Shown: positions 1 through 10,815 of the stretch, in pieces
Position numbering within the stretch: position 1 is the first letter of the stretch
How the letters are laid out: each line of letters opens with the position of its first letter
Origin: Elephas maximus indicus
Lineage: Eukaryota; Chordata; Mammalia; Proboscidea; Elephantidae
Direction: 5' to 3'
Length of the DNA: 64,000 nt
Assembly (NCBI RefSeq): GCF_024166365.1
Contig: NC_064839.1
Coordinates: 34,050,378 to 34,114,377, forward strand
Translations under genes and position numbers: made by a program
The notes under the pieces: generated by a model
Seen by the model: the letters and a program-made list of their open reading frames with translations, nothing else
Told to the model about the DNA's origin: nothing
The model's database searches: none

Positions 1-117
1 TCGCCCACCTGTTTTCTGTTCATCTTGGGGTGGGAAAGCTCAATAAAAAAAAAATGCACACCAGGGACCAGGTGGTGATATGTGCTCCTGCGGTGACGAA
101 CCCCATTTTTCTCTCAG

Positions 118-250
118 GCCCCCAAGCAGCCCGGAGTCTGGGGCTGAGGACAGCCTAGATTCACCCAGTACCCGCCCCCTCAGCACAGGGTGTCCAGCTC
201 TGGATGCTGCCCTGGTCTTGCACCTGTACCACTGCAGTCGCCTCCTGCTG
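118..250 (+). CDS. RIPOR1: RIPOR1 coding exon (first in window)
   Basis: The acceptor is a pyrimidine-rich TTTTTCTCTCAG ending at 117 and the donor is CTG|GTGAGG at 251. The first base completes a split codon; the reading then runs PPSSPESGAEDSLDSP and ends HCSRLLL in phase 0. Confidence 0.92.
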
Positions 251-2317
251 GTGAGGCTGGTGGTGTTCCCCCCATCTTCCCCTTGCGGCCCCTTACCCCA
301 GGGAGCCCCGCACTTCAATCTTGGCTCTCTACACCCCTTCTGAGTTCCACACTTCACTGCCCCAGGGCCCTGGCATTTGGCCCTTGTTGAATGGAACACC
401 TCCCACACTCGGGCTCTCCCCAGGTTTTCCCATGCATGCTGGGACTTACAGTCCCTAGGCTCCATCCTCCCCTAGCCCTACCCTGGGGTCTGAGCTACTT
501 GGCCACCCCTGTTCTCCAGAAACTGGGCACATTTGGGCCCCTGCGATGTCAGGAGGCATGGGCCCTGGAGCGGCTGCTGCGGGAGGCCCGAGTGCTCGAG
601 GCAGTGTGTGAGCTCAGCAGGCAATGGGCAATCCCTGCCATCTCCGCCCAGGAAGGTAAAGGCCCTGTGGGCCCTGGCTCTGGCATCTGTCTCCAGGCTC
701 CTGTCCCACGCCACCCTACCCTCATCTGCCACCTGCCTGCCCTGTCTCTGACAGTTTCTGCACCCCTCACAGTGGTGCAGTTCTCAGCCTCTCGGCCCGG
801 CTTCCTGAACTTCTGGGACCAGTGCACAGAGGGACTCAGCCCCTTCATCTGTCCCGTGGAGCGGGTGATCCTCACCTTCTGCAAGCAGTACAGTGCCCGC
901 CTCTCCCTGCGCCAATCTGGTTTAGCCGAGGCTGGTGAGTGAACTGCCTATCTGCCCCTTCGTCCTTCCTGTCTCAGATCCCCAGTGATAGGGGCCTCAG
1001 GGGAAGCCAGATTGGCCCACGCAGACATATTGAGCAGAGCAGAGGAGAAAAAGCAAAAGCTTGTGCTTGGGGCAAGAGAACCCGGATGGTACGATTTGGA
1101 TAGGGGCCCCTGGACCTGAGCCTGGAATGGGGGCATTCTCTTCCTTCAGAGGGCCTGGGCCCATCCAAACCCTGATGGGCACTGCTTCCCACAGTGTGTG
1201 TCAAGTTCCTGGAGGATGCCCTGGGGCAGAAGCTGCCCAGGAGGCCCCAGCCAGGCCCTGGAGAGCAGCTCACCATCTTCCAGTTTTGGAGTTATGTGGA
1301 AACGTTGGATGGACCCTCAATGGAGGCCTATGTGACCGAGACTGCCGAGGAGGGTGAGCCACTGGCCCTGATCACAAAGGAGCCTGACTCTGTGGGTGGG
1401 CCTGAGGGTACAGGCAAGGACATGAGCATACACAAGGCCTCCCCACCCCAGGAGGCTCCTTGCCCTCCCACTTTGTCCCAATCCAACCCCCTCTTCCTTC
1501 TAGTATTACTGGTGCGGAACCTGAACTCAGATGACCAAGCTGTGGTGCTAAAGGCTCTGAGGTTGGCACCCGAGGGGCGGCTGCGTAAGGACGGGCTGCG
1601 GGCGCTGAGCTCCTTGCTGGTTCATGGCAACAACAAGGTCATGGCTGCTGTAAGCACCCAGCTCCGGAGCCTGTCACTGGGTCCTGCCTTCCGAGAGAGG
1701 GTAAGGGCTGGCCAGTGCTCCCTTCAGGGCAAGGACTGGGGTCCCAGGCTTCCAGTGTCTGGCTAAGCCTGCCCTCCTGCCCCATCCAGGCCCTCCTGTG
1801 CTTCCTGGACCAACTGGAGGATGAAGATGTACAGACGCGAGTGGCTGGCTGCCTGGCCTTGGGCTGCATCAAGGTGACTGCTGCCAACCCATCTACCTTT
1901 CCTGACCCCTTCACCCCACCCATGGGTTCTGGGCCTCTGCCACCTGTTCCACTGGGTCCCCCTCAATGCTCTCTCCTCTGGTAGGCATCCGAGGGCATTG
2001 AGCCCCTGGTGTACCTGTGCCAAACGGACACAGAGGCTGTGCGGGAGGCTGCCCGACAGAGCCTGCAACAGTGTGGTAAGGCTGGAGAGCCAGGGGGTAT
2101 GGGCCAAGCAGACTTTTGGGGACATCCTGGCTGATGAGAGGAAGGGTGAGATGGGACCAGGGGTGATAGAACCAGGATGGAGCTCAGGCTACCCCTGACC
2201 CTGTCCTCACCCATTGCAGGGGAAGAGGGACAGTCTGCCCATCGACGGCTGGAGGAATCGCTGGATGCCCTGCCCCGCATCTTCGGGCCTGGCAGCATGG
2301 CCAGCACAGCATTCTAA
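118..2317 (+). CDS. RIPOR1: RIPOR1 (FAM65A) C-terminal part, eight coding exons
   Basis: Partial gene; the 5' part lies before the window. Exons 118-250, 520-655, 773-934, 1195-1353, 1504-1700, 1790-1873, 1985-2075 and 2220-2317 join in one frame with GT-AG introns and give about 352 C-terminal residues ending in SMASTAF then TAA. I recognise the protein by segments such as HLYHCSRLLL, LRSLSLGPAFRER and CLALGCIK. Family knowledge: RIPOR1 is about 1220 residues, binds active RhoA through its N-terminal region and links it to MST3/4-CCM3 kinases and Golgi orientation in migrating cells. The part here is the helical, ARM/HEAT-like C-terminal region; leucine-rich helices such as RDGLRALSSLLVHGN-type and REAARQSLQQC fit this. 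No frameshift or internal stop is seen. The next gene, CTCF, is on the same strand, as in human 16q22.1. Confidence 0.95.
520..655 (+). CDS. RIPOR1: RIPOR1 coding exon
   Basis: Acceptor GTTCTCCAG ends at 519; donor GAAG|GTAAAG. Reads KLGTFGPLRCQEAWALERLL and ends SAQE plus one base (phase 1). Confidence 0.93.
773..934 (+). CDS. RIPOR1: RIPOR1 coding exon
   Basis: Acceptor CCCCTCACAG ends at 772; donor GCTG|GTGAGT. Encodes VVQFSASRPGFLNFWDQCTE through SLRQSGLAEA, phase 1 at both ends. An in-frame upstream extension through the intron is possible on paper, but the splice signals and family length favour this start. Confidence 0.93.
1195..1353 (+). CDS. RIPOR1: RIPOR1 coding exon
   Basis: Acceptor CTTCCCACAG ends at 1194; donor GAGG|GTGAGC. 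Encodes VCVKFLEDALGQKLPRR through MEAYVTETAEE, phase 1. Confidence 0.93.
1504..1700 (+). CDS. RIPOR1: RIPOR1 coding exon
   Basis: Acceptor CTTCCTTCTAG ends at 1503; donor AGAGG|GTAAGG. Encodes VLLVRNLNSDDQAVVLKALR through LGPAFRER and ends in phase 0. The regular leucine pattern suits paired helices of an ARM/HEAT-like unit. Confidence 0.93.
1790..1873 (+). CDS. RIPOR1: RIPOR1 coding exon
   Basis: An 84-base exon, exactly 28 codons, phase 0 at both ends. Acceptor CCCATCCAG, donor AAG|GTGACT. Encodes ALLCFLDQLEDEDVQTRVAG and CLALGCIK. As a symmetric exon it could be skipped without a frameshift. Confidence 0.93.
1985..2075 (+). CDS. RIPOR1: RIPOR1 coding exon
   Basis: Acceptor CTCTGGTAG ends at 1984; donor TGTG|GTAAGG. 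Encodes ASEGIEPLVYLCQTDTEAV and REAARQSLQQC, phase 1 at the end. Confidence 0.93.
2220..2317 (+). CDS. RIPOR1: RIPOR1 terminal coding exon
   Basis: Acceptor CCCATTGCAG ends at 2219. Encodes GEEGQSAHRRLEESLDALPR and ends IFGPGSMASTAF followed by TAA at 2315-2317. Confidence 0.94.
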
Positions 2318-2630
2318 CCCCCCCAGGCTCTCAGAGCCCCCACCCCCACTTTCAGGGCTCACCAGGCACTGGCAGGGAGGGTGAAGGCTGGCTCTGGACA
2401 CCCCTCCCCCAGATTCCTTTCAATGAAAATCTAATATATTCTGTTCCCCTTGGGGTTGGTAGAGTCAGTGTCTGTAGTCAAGTGCCTCGCAGCCTAGGCT
2501 CAGCATGCCCCTTGCCACAAATAAGTGTCCAGAGTCTGGCCACCCTGCCTCTGCCCCCCACATCCCTTGGTTTTGTATATTATTTACAGTTTTACAGAAA
2601 ATTAAAAGCAAAACGCCTTTCCTACATGGC
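2318..2630 (+). terminator. RIPOR1: RIPOR1 3'UTR and candidate poly(A) signals
   Basis: No canonical AATAAA occurs soon after the stop. Candidates are AATGAA at 2422, AATATA at 2433 followed by a G/T-rich stretch, and ATTAAA at 2601-2606 followed by GGCCTGGTGTGCTCTG-type sequence. The real cleavage site is therefore either near 2455 or near 2625. RNA evidence would decide. Confidence 0.6.
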
Positions 2631-2902
2631 CTGGCCTGGTGTGCTCTGATCCTCTGCAACAACACTCTCTGGCTGTGGCCCTGCCTGACACTGGTGTGTC
2701 CACACTGCAGCTGTGACAATGGCATGTACATTTCTCCCAGAAATCCAGGTAGACGAGAGCCCAGAAGCTGGAACAGGGCTTGGAGAAGACAGCACTATGC
2801 ATGGGATGTTGCTGAAGAGGCTCAGGCTGCAGGCCTGGAGCTGGCCCAGAAGAGGCCCAAAGGGTGTCCGTTCTAGGAGTTAGCTCCTGCCATAGGACAA
2901 AG

Positions 2903-3055
2903 GGAGCCCTGGCGGCATAGCGGTAAAGAGCTCGGCTGCTAACCAAAAGGTTGGCAGTTCGAATCCACCAGCCGCTCCTTGAAAACTCTGTGGGACAGTT
3001 CTACTGTGTCCTGTAAAGTCATTATGAATCGGAATCGACTCAATGGCAGTGGGTC
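2903..3055 (+). mobile_element. AfroSINE
   Basis: Full head-to-tail copy: GGAGCCCTGGCGGCATAG head, B-box-like GCAGTTCGAATCC, tail ATGAATCGGAATCGACTC. Imperfect target duplication AGGACAAAG before and AGGACCAAG after. It ends about 55 bases before the CTCF motif. Confidence 0.92.
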
Positions 3056-3109
3056 TTACAGGACCAAGAGGAAGCAGGAAGGGAAAGTCACTATGGTGGT
3101 TGGAACTTC

Positions 3110-3128
3110 TGGCCACCAGGGGGCAGCA
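3110..3128 (+). promoter_or_regulatory. Predicted CTCF binding site
   Basis: TGGCCACCAGGGGGCAGCA fits every position of the consensus YGRCCASYAGRKGGCRSYV after the first base pair of context. It lies in unique sequence between the RIPOR1 3' end and CTCF. Binding itself is inferred, not shown. The motif points along +, toward the CTCF gene. Confidence 0.75.
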
Positions 3129-5959
3129 GGGCCCCATTAGGAGATGGCTGGCTTCTATGTTTGCCCCTCAGCCCAGGCTGCTTCCTACAGAGGGAGCTGG
3201 GAGTTCCTTGAGGGCTGGGTGGCAAGAGAGTCAAGATCCTGGCAGAAGGGGAAAGCCGGGGCCTGGAAAGGAGGAGACCTGGATGGCTGCCCTGTGACCC
3301 TGACAGCAAGTCCTTCCCTTCCCAGAGCCCGCCCCCCATCTGTAATAAGTAACAAACCCCACTGACCCCTTTTGGCCAGGGACAGCAGGTTAACCCGAGC
3401 AGCTTCAGGAAAACAGGGCTCTAGGGAGAGGGCTCACCTTCCCCCACGAGCTGCCCGGCACATGTCTGTTAACCCCAGAAGGTGAAGAATTCTATGTGGG
3501 GAATTTAAGGGTGGGCTGGGACTCCAGGATGTCGAGCCTGTCCTGAGGCCCTCAGCCCACCCCTAGGCTCTTCTCCCTTCAAAGGCAAGGGAGACTGTCT
3601 GAGCAGGGCCTCCCCCACTCCCTAAGCCCACTCTGGTAACCCAGTGGTAGCACAGTGTGACAGCATGTGCACGAAGCCATCACATTGGGAAAGTGTGGCT
3701 TGCAACTCACGATGAGCCAATGAGGTGCCAACAATCTCCCCTGGGGAGTGACCCAGATCCCCAGGGAGCCCTGCCCCCTATCATTCAGAGCTATGTATGA
3801 AGGTTTGGCTGGAGCTTTAACCATCTGCTGGGGAAGCTAAGCTGAGCAGAAAAAACGGCAACAGGAAGGAGCACAGGAAACACCTGTATGTGGATGCAGG
3901 TGGCTCATTCCTAGGCAGGGTGTGGGGGTGGGGGCAGACAGACACCCTCGGCACACTGGCATGACTCTGATCTCTGCTACTATGAAGGGTGGCATGGGAG
4001 GAATGGTGCCACTCAGCTTTTTGGGTGGTCAGCTAGGGCAGCCAGGTGGGGGTGGGGGAAGACAAGTGACAGAGACCAAGCCAGCACCCAAAGCTGGCCG
4101 CAGCTTGTGTCTGCTCCAAGGACCCCTGCAGGGGGTGCTGTAGTCCTAGAACCACCCCCTTAGGAGCCCTGCAGATATGCAGCGCCACAAGAGGGGATAT
4201 TCCACTGGCAGGGCAGGACTGCCCACTAGCATCAAAAGCATAGCCTGTGTGATGGGGGTGGAGGAAGTAAACACTGAGCAGAAGCAACCGGGCCAGCACG
4301 AGCTCCCAGCTCAACCCACAGGAGAGGGCAGGGGCTAAACAAGAAATGGAAGATGGAAAAATGTCATCAGCCCAGCCAGGTGTCAACTATGTCTATTGCC
4401 AGGAATCTGAGTGGCCCTACATCCCCATTCTCCAATGCTGGGGAAGGACAAAGCCCCTAACTCTCTGTCCTCTCCAAGGAGGGTCCTGAATCCACAGCCT
4501 GGCATTCAGTTCTAGCTGAGGGCAGCTGTGAGTCAGGGTGGACAGGAGCTAGATTTAGGGCACTGTAAGCATAGCCAGGTACAGGTGAAGGACCATCAAG
4601 GTCAAGACAAAAAGGGGAAGGATACTCAGGCCTTTGCCCCTTCAAGCCTACCTAGCTCAGAGCAGTGTAGATCAGCCCCAGGACATCCACTTGACTTCTC
4701 TCCATCGGTGGCTGGTAGTCAGGCAAGGTGGACATGCCCAGGTGTAGGCCCAGGCCTGTGAGATGGTAGAGGGCAAGGAGAACCCTTGTCCTTCCTCCGG
4801 TACATCCCCGCAACACAACACGCAACACACACACATACCCTTACAGGTGCCTCTCACAGGTCTTTACACAGGGCAAAGCTGCTCCACAACACTGTCCCTA
4901 ACTACTGTCAGGCAAGATTGGGAAGGCATTTGTTCCTGCTGCCTCAGACTCAGGATAGTTAGCAGACTGCTGCACCAGGTGATGGGGGGTTGATGAGAAC
5001 ATCAGAAACCAAAGGCACCAGGGCAGGGAAAATCGAACCAGCTGACTGTGGAGATTGTGCCAGCCTCTGTAAGGGGACAGATGGGAGTGGGCCTCCAAGG
5101 CCTGTGACACACCAAGAAGCTCCCTACCAATTAGGTCCATCAAGGCCACAACCACGCCCTGGCCATTGTCTTCAGCCGGGAAACTGATAGGCAAGCATGA
5201 CAAAAAAGGGCCCAGGCTAAGGTAGTGCGGGGTACAATTTATTGTTTTGGCGGTCACCAGAGCCTCCTCCCTATTCCTTTCCTTTCCTCTTGCCCTCTCC
5301 CAACCTTACCTTTCCTCCCATCTCCCACTCTTCTTCCTTGTGTATTCAAAGCTGCAGAGAACAAAAAAAAAGGAAAAAAGCATGTTTGTGAAGGCAAAGA
5401 AGCAGATGGGTTGGCACATGGGAAGAGGATGCTTCTTTGTCTCACCCACAGAGCGGGGGTGCTTCCCTTGTGTGTTTCTGTGCCTGGTGTGTGGGTATAA
5501 TTTGCTGAGCCCCAAGCATATGACAGGCTCCCTTTTTCCCTTGCCCCATCCTCCAAGACAGCCCTGAGATGCCCTGTGCAGGCCATCCATCCCCATGGAC
5601 ACAGAGCTCTTGGTTTGGCTGCCAGGCTTGGGCACCAAGGTCTCAGAAAGGCACACTCTTCTAGGCCTGTCTGATTCAGGAGGGTGAGCTTGGGAAGGAC
5701 TCCAGTGCTGTAGATAAACTGCTAAGAAAGTATAATCTATTGCTTAGAAAATAAGACTGGCACTGGCCTGTGAAAAAGGGGTCTCTTGTTTCAGAAGGCT
5801 GTAATTGGGTGGTGGCCACTAGTCTGTTTGATGTCAAGGGTCAAGTCTCACTTGTCTCTGAATACGCCCAAGGCTGACACTCAGTAAATGCTGACGTACA
5901 ACGGCTAAATAAGCAGATGAATTGCTATGATCAACATATAAGCTTCCAGCCATCTACTG

Positions 5960-6770
5960 TGATTCTCCTTAGAGCCTTTTCCTCCTCCTCAAGCATCCTC
6001 TTAAAGGTCACTCCACAGGGTTCCATTCCAGGTCCTTTCCTCCTCTCTTGAAACACATTCTCTGTACCACTTCATCCATTCTCCTGCTCAGGCGGTACAC
6101 TGATGATTCATATGGCTCTCTCATCAGCTCCAGATCCCTATATCCAACTACTGACTGGACACCTTCTTTTGAATGTCCCAGGCACCTCGAACTCAACATA
6201 ATCAAAGCTGAACTCAACATCTTCCCAAAGCCTGTTCCTCTTCCAGGGCTCCTGAGTTTCCAACTACCCAGGTACCCAAGCGATACAGCTGGACTTCATC
6301 CTTAACTCTTTCCTCTGTCTCCTCCTCCCAGCCATCAGCCATCCTCTCAATTAAATCTGAATGTTTCTAAACTGTCCACTTTTTTTTTATCCCTATTGTT
6401 ACCACTTGGGTTCAGGACACGTTGATCTCTTACCTGGACACTGCCTTCTCACAGGCTCCTTGTCCCTCTTCAATTCATCCTCCATGGTACAGTCAAAGTG
6501 ATCTCTAAAACATAAATCTACTACTACAGGTCCTTGCCCTTCTGGATCTGCTCCTGTCTCTGGCCTCATTTCTGCCACCTAACTTCTCACTCCATACTCG
6601 AGTCTCACTAAGCCACTTGCGGTACACTATTCCCACCCCTCATGTGTCCATGCTAATGCCTGCTCACTCAACAAACATCAACATAGACATCACAAATTTC
6701 TTCAGGATGCTGACCCTCCACTATGCTCCTGTCACAGAAGCCTCTACACTTCCCTAGTATAGTACTAATT
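5960..6770. repeat. L2-like LINE remnant
   Basis: A long degenerate pyrimidine-rich stretch with phrases typical of mammalian L2 (for example CAGTCAAAGTGATC, ACTTCTCACTCCATACTC). The divergence is high and there is no open frame. Family assignment is from memory of the consensus, so it is moderate. Confidence 0.5.
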
Positions 6771-6800
6771 ATACCCCATTGCAGTTGCTTATTTACCTTA

Positions 6801-6960
6801 TAAAACCAAACCCATTGCCACTGAGTCAATTCTAACTCATAGCAACCCTACAGGACATAGGAGAACTGTCCCATAGGTTTCCAGTGAAGGGCTGGTGGAC
6901 TCGAACTGCTGACCTTTTGGTTAACATTCGAGCTCTTAACCATTGCACCACTAGGGCTCC
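6801..6960 (-). mobile_element. AfroSINE
   Basis: Reverse copy running from AAACCCATTGCCACTGAGTC (tail) to CACCACTAGGGCTCC (head). It carries about a dozen differences from the commonest copies. Confidence 0.9.
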
Positions 6961-7099
6961 ATTTCCTTTATGCACACCCATATATACATCTAAAAGTATC
7001 TGTTGACTGTTCTACTAGGTACCAGTTCCTACACAGGTCTGGGGAAGCTGATGGGTACCTTCCTTGTTGAGCTTGGTCCAGGTTAGGTTTGTTTTTGTT

Positions 7100-7372
7100 T
7101 TAACAGCTTTATTGAGACATAATTCACATGGCATGCAATTTACCCTTTTAAAGTGCACAATTCAATGGCTTTTAGTATATTCAGAATTGTACAAGCATCA
7201 TCACAACGAATTTTAGAACACTTTCATCAACCCTAAAGAAACCCCATATGCCTTAGCCGTCACCCCACAATCTTCTCAATCTCCATTTCCCCACCTCAGC
7301 CCTAGGCAATCGCTAATCTACTTTGTCTCCATAGAGTTGTCTGTTCTGGATATTTCATACAAATAGAACGAG
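7100..7372 (-). mobile_element. L1M-type LINE 3' end
   Basis: Contains the conserved antisense L1M 3' phrase TTTATTGAGACATAATTCAC and TTTTAGTATATTCAGAATTG. This is an old, immobile fragment shared among placental mammals. Confidence 0.8.
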
Positions 7373-7483
7373 GTTAGGTTTATTCCAACTCACCCAGTGC
7401 TAAGATTCACCTCATAACTTCCCTGGAGATTCAAATTCATATGACTGTGATGTCCACTGACCTCTCCATTCCTCTCGGACATA

Positions 7484-7541
7484 TAAAACCCAACCCGTTG
7501 CCATCTGGTCGATTCCAATTCATAGTGATTCTACAGCATAT
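7484..7541 (-). mobile_element. AfroSINE tail fragment
   Basis: Only the tail half is present: AACCCGTTGCCATCTGGTCG and ATTCCAATTCATAGTGATTC. It is 5'-truncated. Confidence 0.75.
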
Positions 7542-7987
7542 AGTCAACACCTCTTCACTTGCCTCTTCATCCTTGACTTTCACCTACTAAGGTTCACAGG
7601 GTCTAGTCTGGTCTTTCCAACTAAATATAAGGCACTTGAGAGTAGGTTCATCGTCTCTTTCTGGTATTAGCTACCCTTGAGCGTAGACTAAGGCTCCAGG
7701 CAAAAATTCAGGACATACTTATAGATGAGTAAGACCTCACCCTCAAATACCTCTGCTATCTTCCTGCCCTGGTACCTGAAATTTTCACCATTAAAGTCTT
7801 CCCTTTGGGTTAAGGCAGTAGTTTCCAACTTGTTTTGCAGCAGATACCTCCCTCCCCTCCCTCCCCCAAGCAAATCACATAAAATTGGGAGGAGTAAAAG
7901 AGGATAGGGGACGCCTGATAGGCCTTCCTTCCCCTTCCCCTTCTAAGGTAGCCTCTGAGGTAAAGCATCATCCAGAGGAAAAACAAA

Positions 7988-8189
7988 AGAAAACCCCACT
8001 GCCCTCAAGTTGATTCTGACTCATAGTGACCCTACAGGACAGAGCAGAACTGCCCTATAGGGTTTGCAAGGCTGTAAATCTTTACGGAAGCTGACTGCCA
8101 CATTTTTCTCTCAAGTGGCTGGTGGGTTCAAACCGCCAACCTTTTGGTTGGCAGCAGAGCACTTTAACCACTGTGCCACCAGAGCTTCC
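7988..8189 (-). mobile_element. AfroSINE, long subtype
   Basis: Longer variant with the middle block GGCTGTAAATCTTTACGGAA and ACTGCCACATTTTTCTCTC that is absent from the short copies. It ends at CTGTGCCACCAGAGCTTCC. Confidence 0.9.
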
Positions 8190-8259
8190 TATATCCACAG
8201 AAGCCTATAAAAATGGAAGGGTTACCTGACAGAGTAAGGAGCTCTGCGCAGTCAGTGGG

Positions 8260-8450
8260 AGAACAGGAAAAGGCAGGGTGGGGCTGGAAGGCCTGAGTAC
8301 TCATTCTGGTTTTGCCAACAAGTTGCCAGACAACCCTGAGCAAGTCACTTCGTTTCTTAAGTTTAGGACAAAACTGTGCCTGACTCACCAAATGGAGCTG
8401 TTAGCATCATTTGAAAGGGCAGGCATAAAAGTGTTTTACCAAATGAAAAA
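8260..8450 (+). repeat. MIR remnant
   Basis: Shows the MIR core pattern, with GAGCAAGTCACTTCGTTTCT followed by CACCAAATGGAGCTGTTAG. Ancient and degenerate. Confidence 0.6.
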
Positions 8451-8640
8451 TGTACAGATGAGATGGATGATTACAGGGTTATCAATGCATGCCTTGCATT
8501 GAAAACGCAGGTAAGAACACATAGGACAAAATTAACCTACCTTCCAAATAAGCAGAGGGTCCTTTAGACTTTAGAGAGCAGTAACTTGAGCTGAAAGATA
8601 AAAAGAAATAGGACTTTCCCAGTGATCTGAAGAAAAACCA

Positions 8641-8799
8641 AAAAACCAAACCCAGTGCTGTTGATTCCAACTCATAGCGACCCTATAGGACAGGGTAGAA
8701 CTGCCCCATAGAGTTTCCAAGGAGCGCCTGCCGGATTCGAACTGCCAACCCTTATGGTTAGCAGCCGTAGCATTTAACCACTACGCCACCAGGGTTTCC
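8641..8799 (-). mobile_element. AfroSINE, short subtype
   Basis: From AAAAACCAAACCCAGTGCTG to CTACGCCACCAGGGTTTCC; lacks the extra middle block and carries the GGAGCGCCTG junction. Confidence 0.92.
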
Positions 8800-9049
8800 G
8801 ATCTGAAGAAAGCACCCATCAATAAGAAAAAAAAAATGCCTGCGGTCTGAGCAGGAGATGAAATAGAAGGGCATGTCTTTAAAATGTTAGGAGAAAGGGG
8901 TTGACCTTGGCAGCTGATATTGGTAAGCACTGGTAGTTTTCTAGATGTCTTATTTACATCACTGCTCTACACCCTAGTCCAATGGTGTTGGGTGACTTGC
9001 TGTTCCCAAAACTCTTGTGCACTTTAATGTCCTTGATTTTGACCCTTCA

Positions 9050-9345
9050 CCTGACATGCCTTTGCCTCCCTTGTTAATGCCTTCCGCTCCTTTAAGATGC
9101 AGCTCAATGATACACCCATGGAGAATGACTTTTGAGTCCACATTGTGAGTCCACAACAATGTATTTCTTTCCATTATAACAACAATCACATTAATGGTTT
9201 CTCATTTTTTTCTACCAGTTTTACCAGTTAAACTTTGAGTTCAAGGTCTGGAAACACACCGTGGGCCCTCTTTGTATTCCCAATGCCTAGCAGAGGGAGC
9301 TGCACACAGCATGTACTCAATAAATGGTTGCTGAATTGATCACGT
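9050..9345 (+). repeat. L2-like LINE 3' end
   Basis: The ending GTACTCAATAAATGGTTGCT after CCCAATGCCTAGCAGAGGG is the usual end of L2-type elements. No coding capacity. Confidence 0.6.
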
Positions 9346-9739
9346 CTTACACGTGTCCTCCAATAAGCACAGAGGCAGCAGGAGCGTTCAGGTCTAACTT
9401 TAGGCCTTACCCCATTGTTATGTAGAAAATAAACACATCCTCCATTTATCAATTATCTTGCTTAAACAGTTCAAAACATATAAATGATCACAATTATTGC
9501 AAGCTTTAAAGAGGGCAACAGTGGGAGCCAAGGAAGATCTTGGCAAGAGATCTCTGAGAATCATAGCACCAAGTATGCCTTTCCCAGAAAGAAGAGGCAC
9601 CAGGTCAGAGAAACCCTAGTCAGTAACTTAACTGATTCTACTAATAAACCTAGAAAGCCTATGTTCAATCAGAAGGCAGAGCTAGGAGTGAAAAGTAGGT
9701 AATTGAAGCACAAAAATAAAATAAATTATAACAGTTTAC

Positions 9740-9970
9740 ATTACTGTATGATTACTGGTGCCTAGAACTATGCCAAAAGCTTTACTTGCATTTTCTCATT
9801 TAATCCTTACCATTACGTGAAGTTGTACAATTATCATGCTTTTTTAGAGGAGAAACCTACAGCTGGGTAGTTGATAATTCACCTGACACCACAAAGCTAA
9901 CAAGGCACCAAGACAGGACCTGAATCCAGAACAATGACTCCAGCATCCAGAGCTGGTAATATTAAACATT
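9740..9970 (+). repeat. MIR remnant
   Basis: TTTTCTCATTTAATCCTTAC, then a degenerate gap and ACCTGAATCCAGAACAATG follow the MIR layout. Confidence 0.6.
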
Positions 9971-10379
9971 TAAGTTAAATAAGTAACCAGATCTCTGGAG
10001 TTTCCCATCTAGAGATCCCCATGTAGCTAATACCACGAAGTAAGACACACCATGACTTCCTACAAGAAGAAAGCATTTCCTTTGGTTCCTTCCTAGTGAT
10101 CCTCAGCATTTTCTCATCCTTGTGCCACAGTGGCCAATGGAGTCTTTGTCTTCAGAAAGCAGACTCCAAGGCCACCTGGACCCCATTTCTTGCTTCTAAC
10201 TGGTAACTCACAGGTCATGTAGTTGTAAATACAGATGACATTCTTCCCCCTGAATACATCATCTTATATTTGCTCACACTAAAAGTTTAGAAGATGTTCC
10301 TGTAATTATACAAAGAGATGCACTCCAAGCACTATATGTAAATTAAAATGGAAGTCTAAAAAATGTTTTAGTAACCCAC

Positions 10380-10815
10380 AGAAAGATAGGAAAAATAAAA
10401 CAGAAAACAAGGAACAGGAAACAAAAAACAAAATGGAAGACTTAAGCTCTAACATATCAACAATTACACTAAATAAAAAAGCCCAAATTCACCAATTAAA
10501 CAGAAATTGACAGTGGATTAAAAAAAAAAAAAAAGACCCAACTATATGCTGTCTACAACAAACTAACATACAATGTGGATGTAGCTTACTCTTAAAGATA
10601 GGAAGATAATAATGGTTTGAGATAAAGTTCTAAAAGATAGTGAATAGATTATTAATGATGCCCAAAAGAGGCTAACAGGCTGACTCATTAGGGGGAGAGC
10701 AAGTGGGAGTAAGGAGTAAGATGTATATGAACTTATATGTGACAGACTGACTTGATTTGTAAACGTTCACTTGAAGCTCAATAAAAGTTAATAAAAAAAA
10801 AAAAAAAAAGAAGCT
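10380..10815 (+). mobile_element. Internally deleted L1 fragment with 3' tail
   Basis: An L1-like segment (CCAACTATATGCTGTCTACA) is joined to a 3' end reading TTTGTAAACGTTCACTTGA and AGCTCAATAAAAG and a poly(A) run. The same tail recurs at 29120-29155, so it marks a lineage L1 family. Confidence 0.65.

Noticed and set aside
391-942. Long open frame joining two RIPOR1 exons through introns
   Set aside because: Clear GT-AG signals and the family sequence show that the intervening DNA is intronic.
2903-2975. tRNA gene candidates in the SINE heads (A-box and B-box-like motifs)
   Set aside because: Each is followed by the AfroSINE body and no full cloverleaf can be drawn; they are SINE promoters, not tRNA genes.
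5225-5260. Minus-strand AATAAA as the end of a gene on the reverse strand
   Set aside because: No minus-strand exon with splice sites or protein similarity could be found upstream of it.
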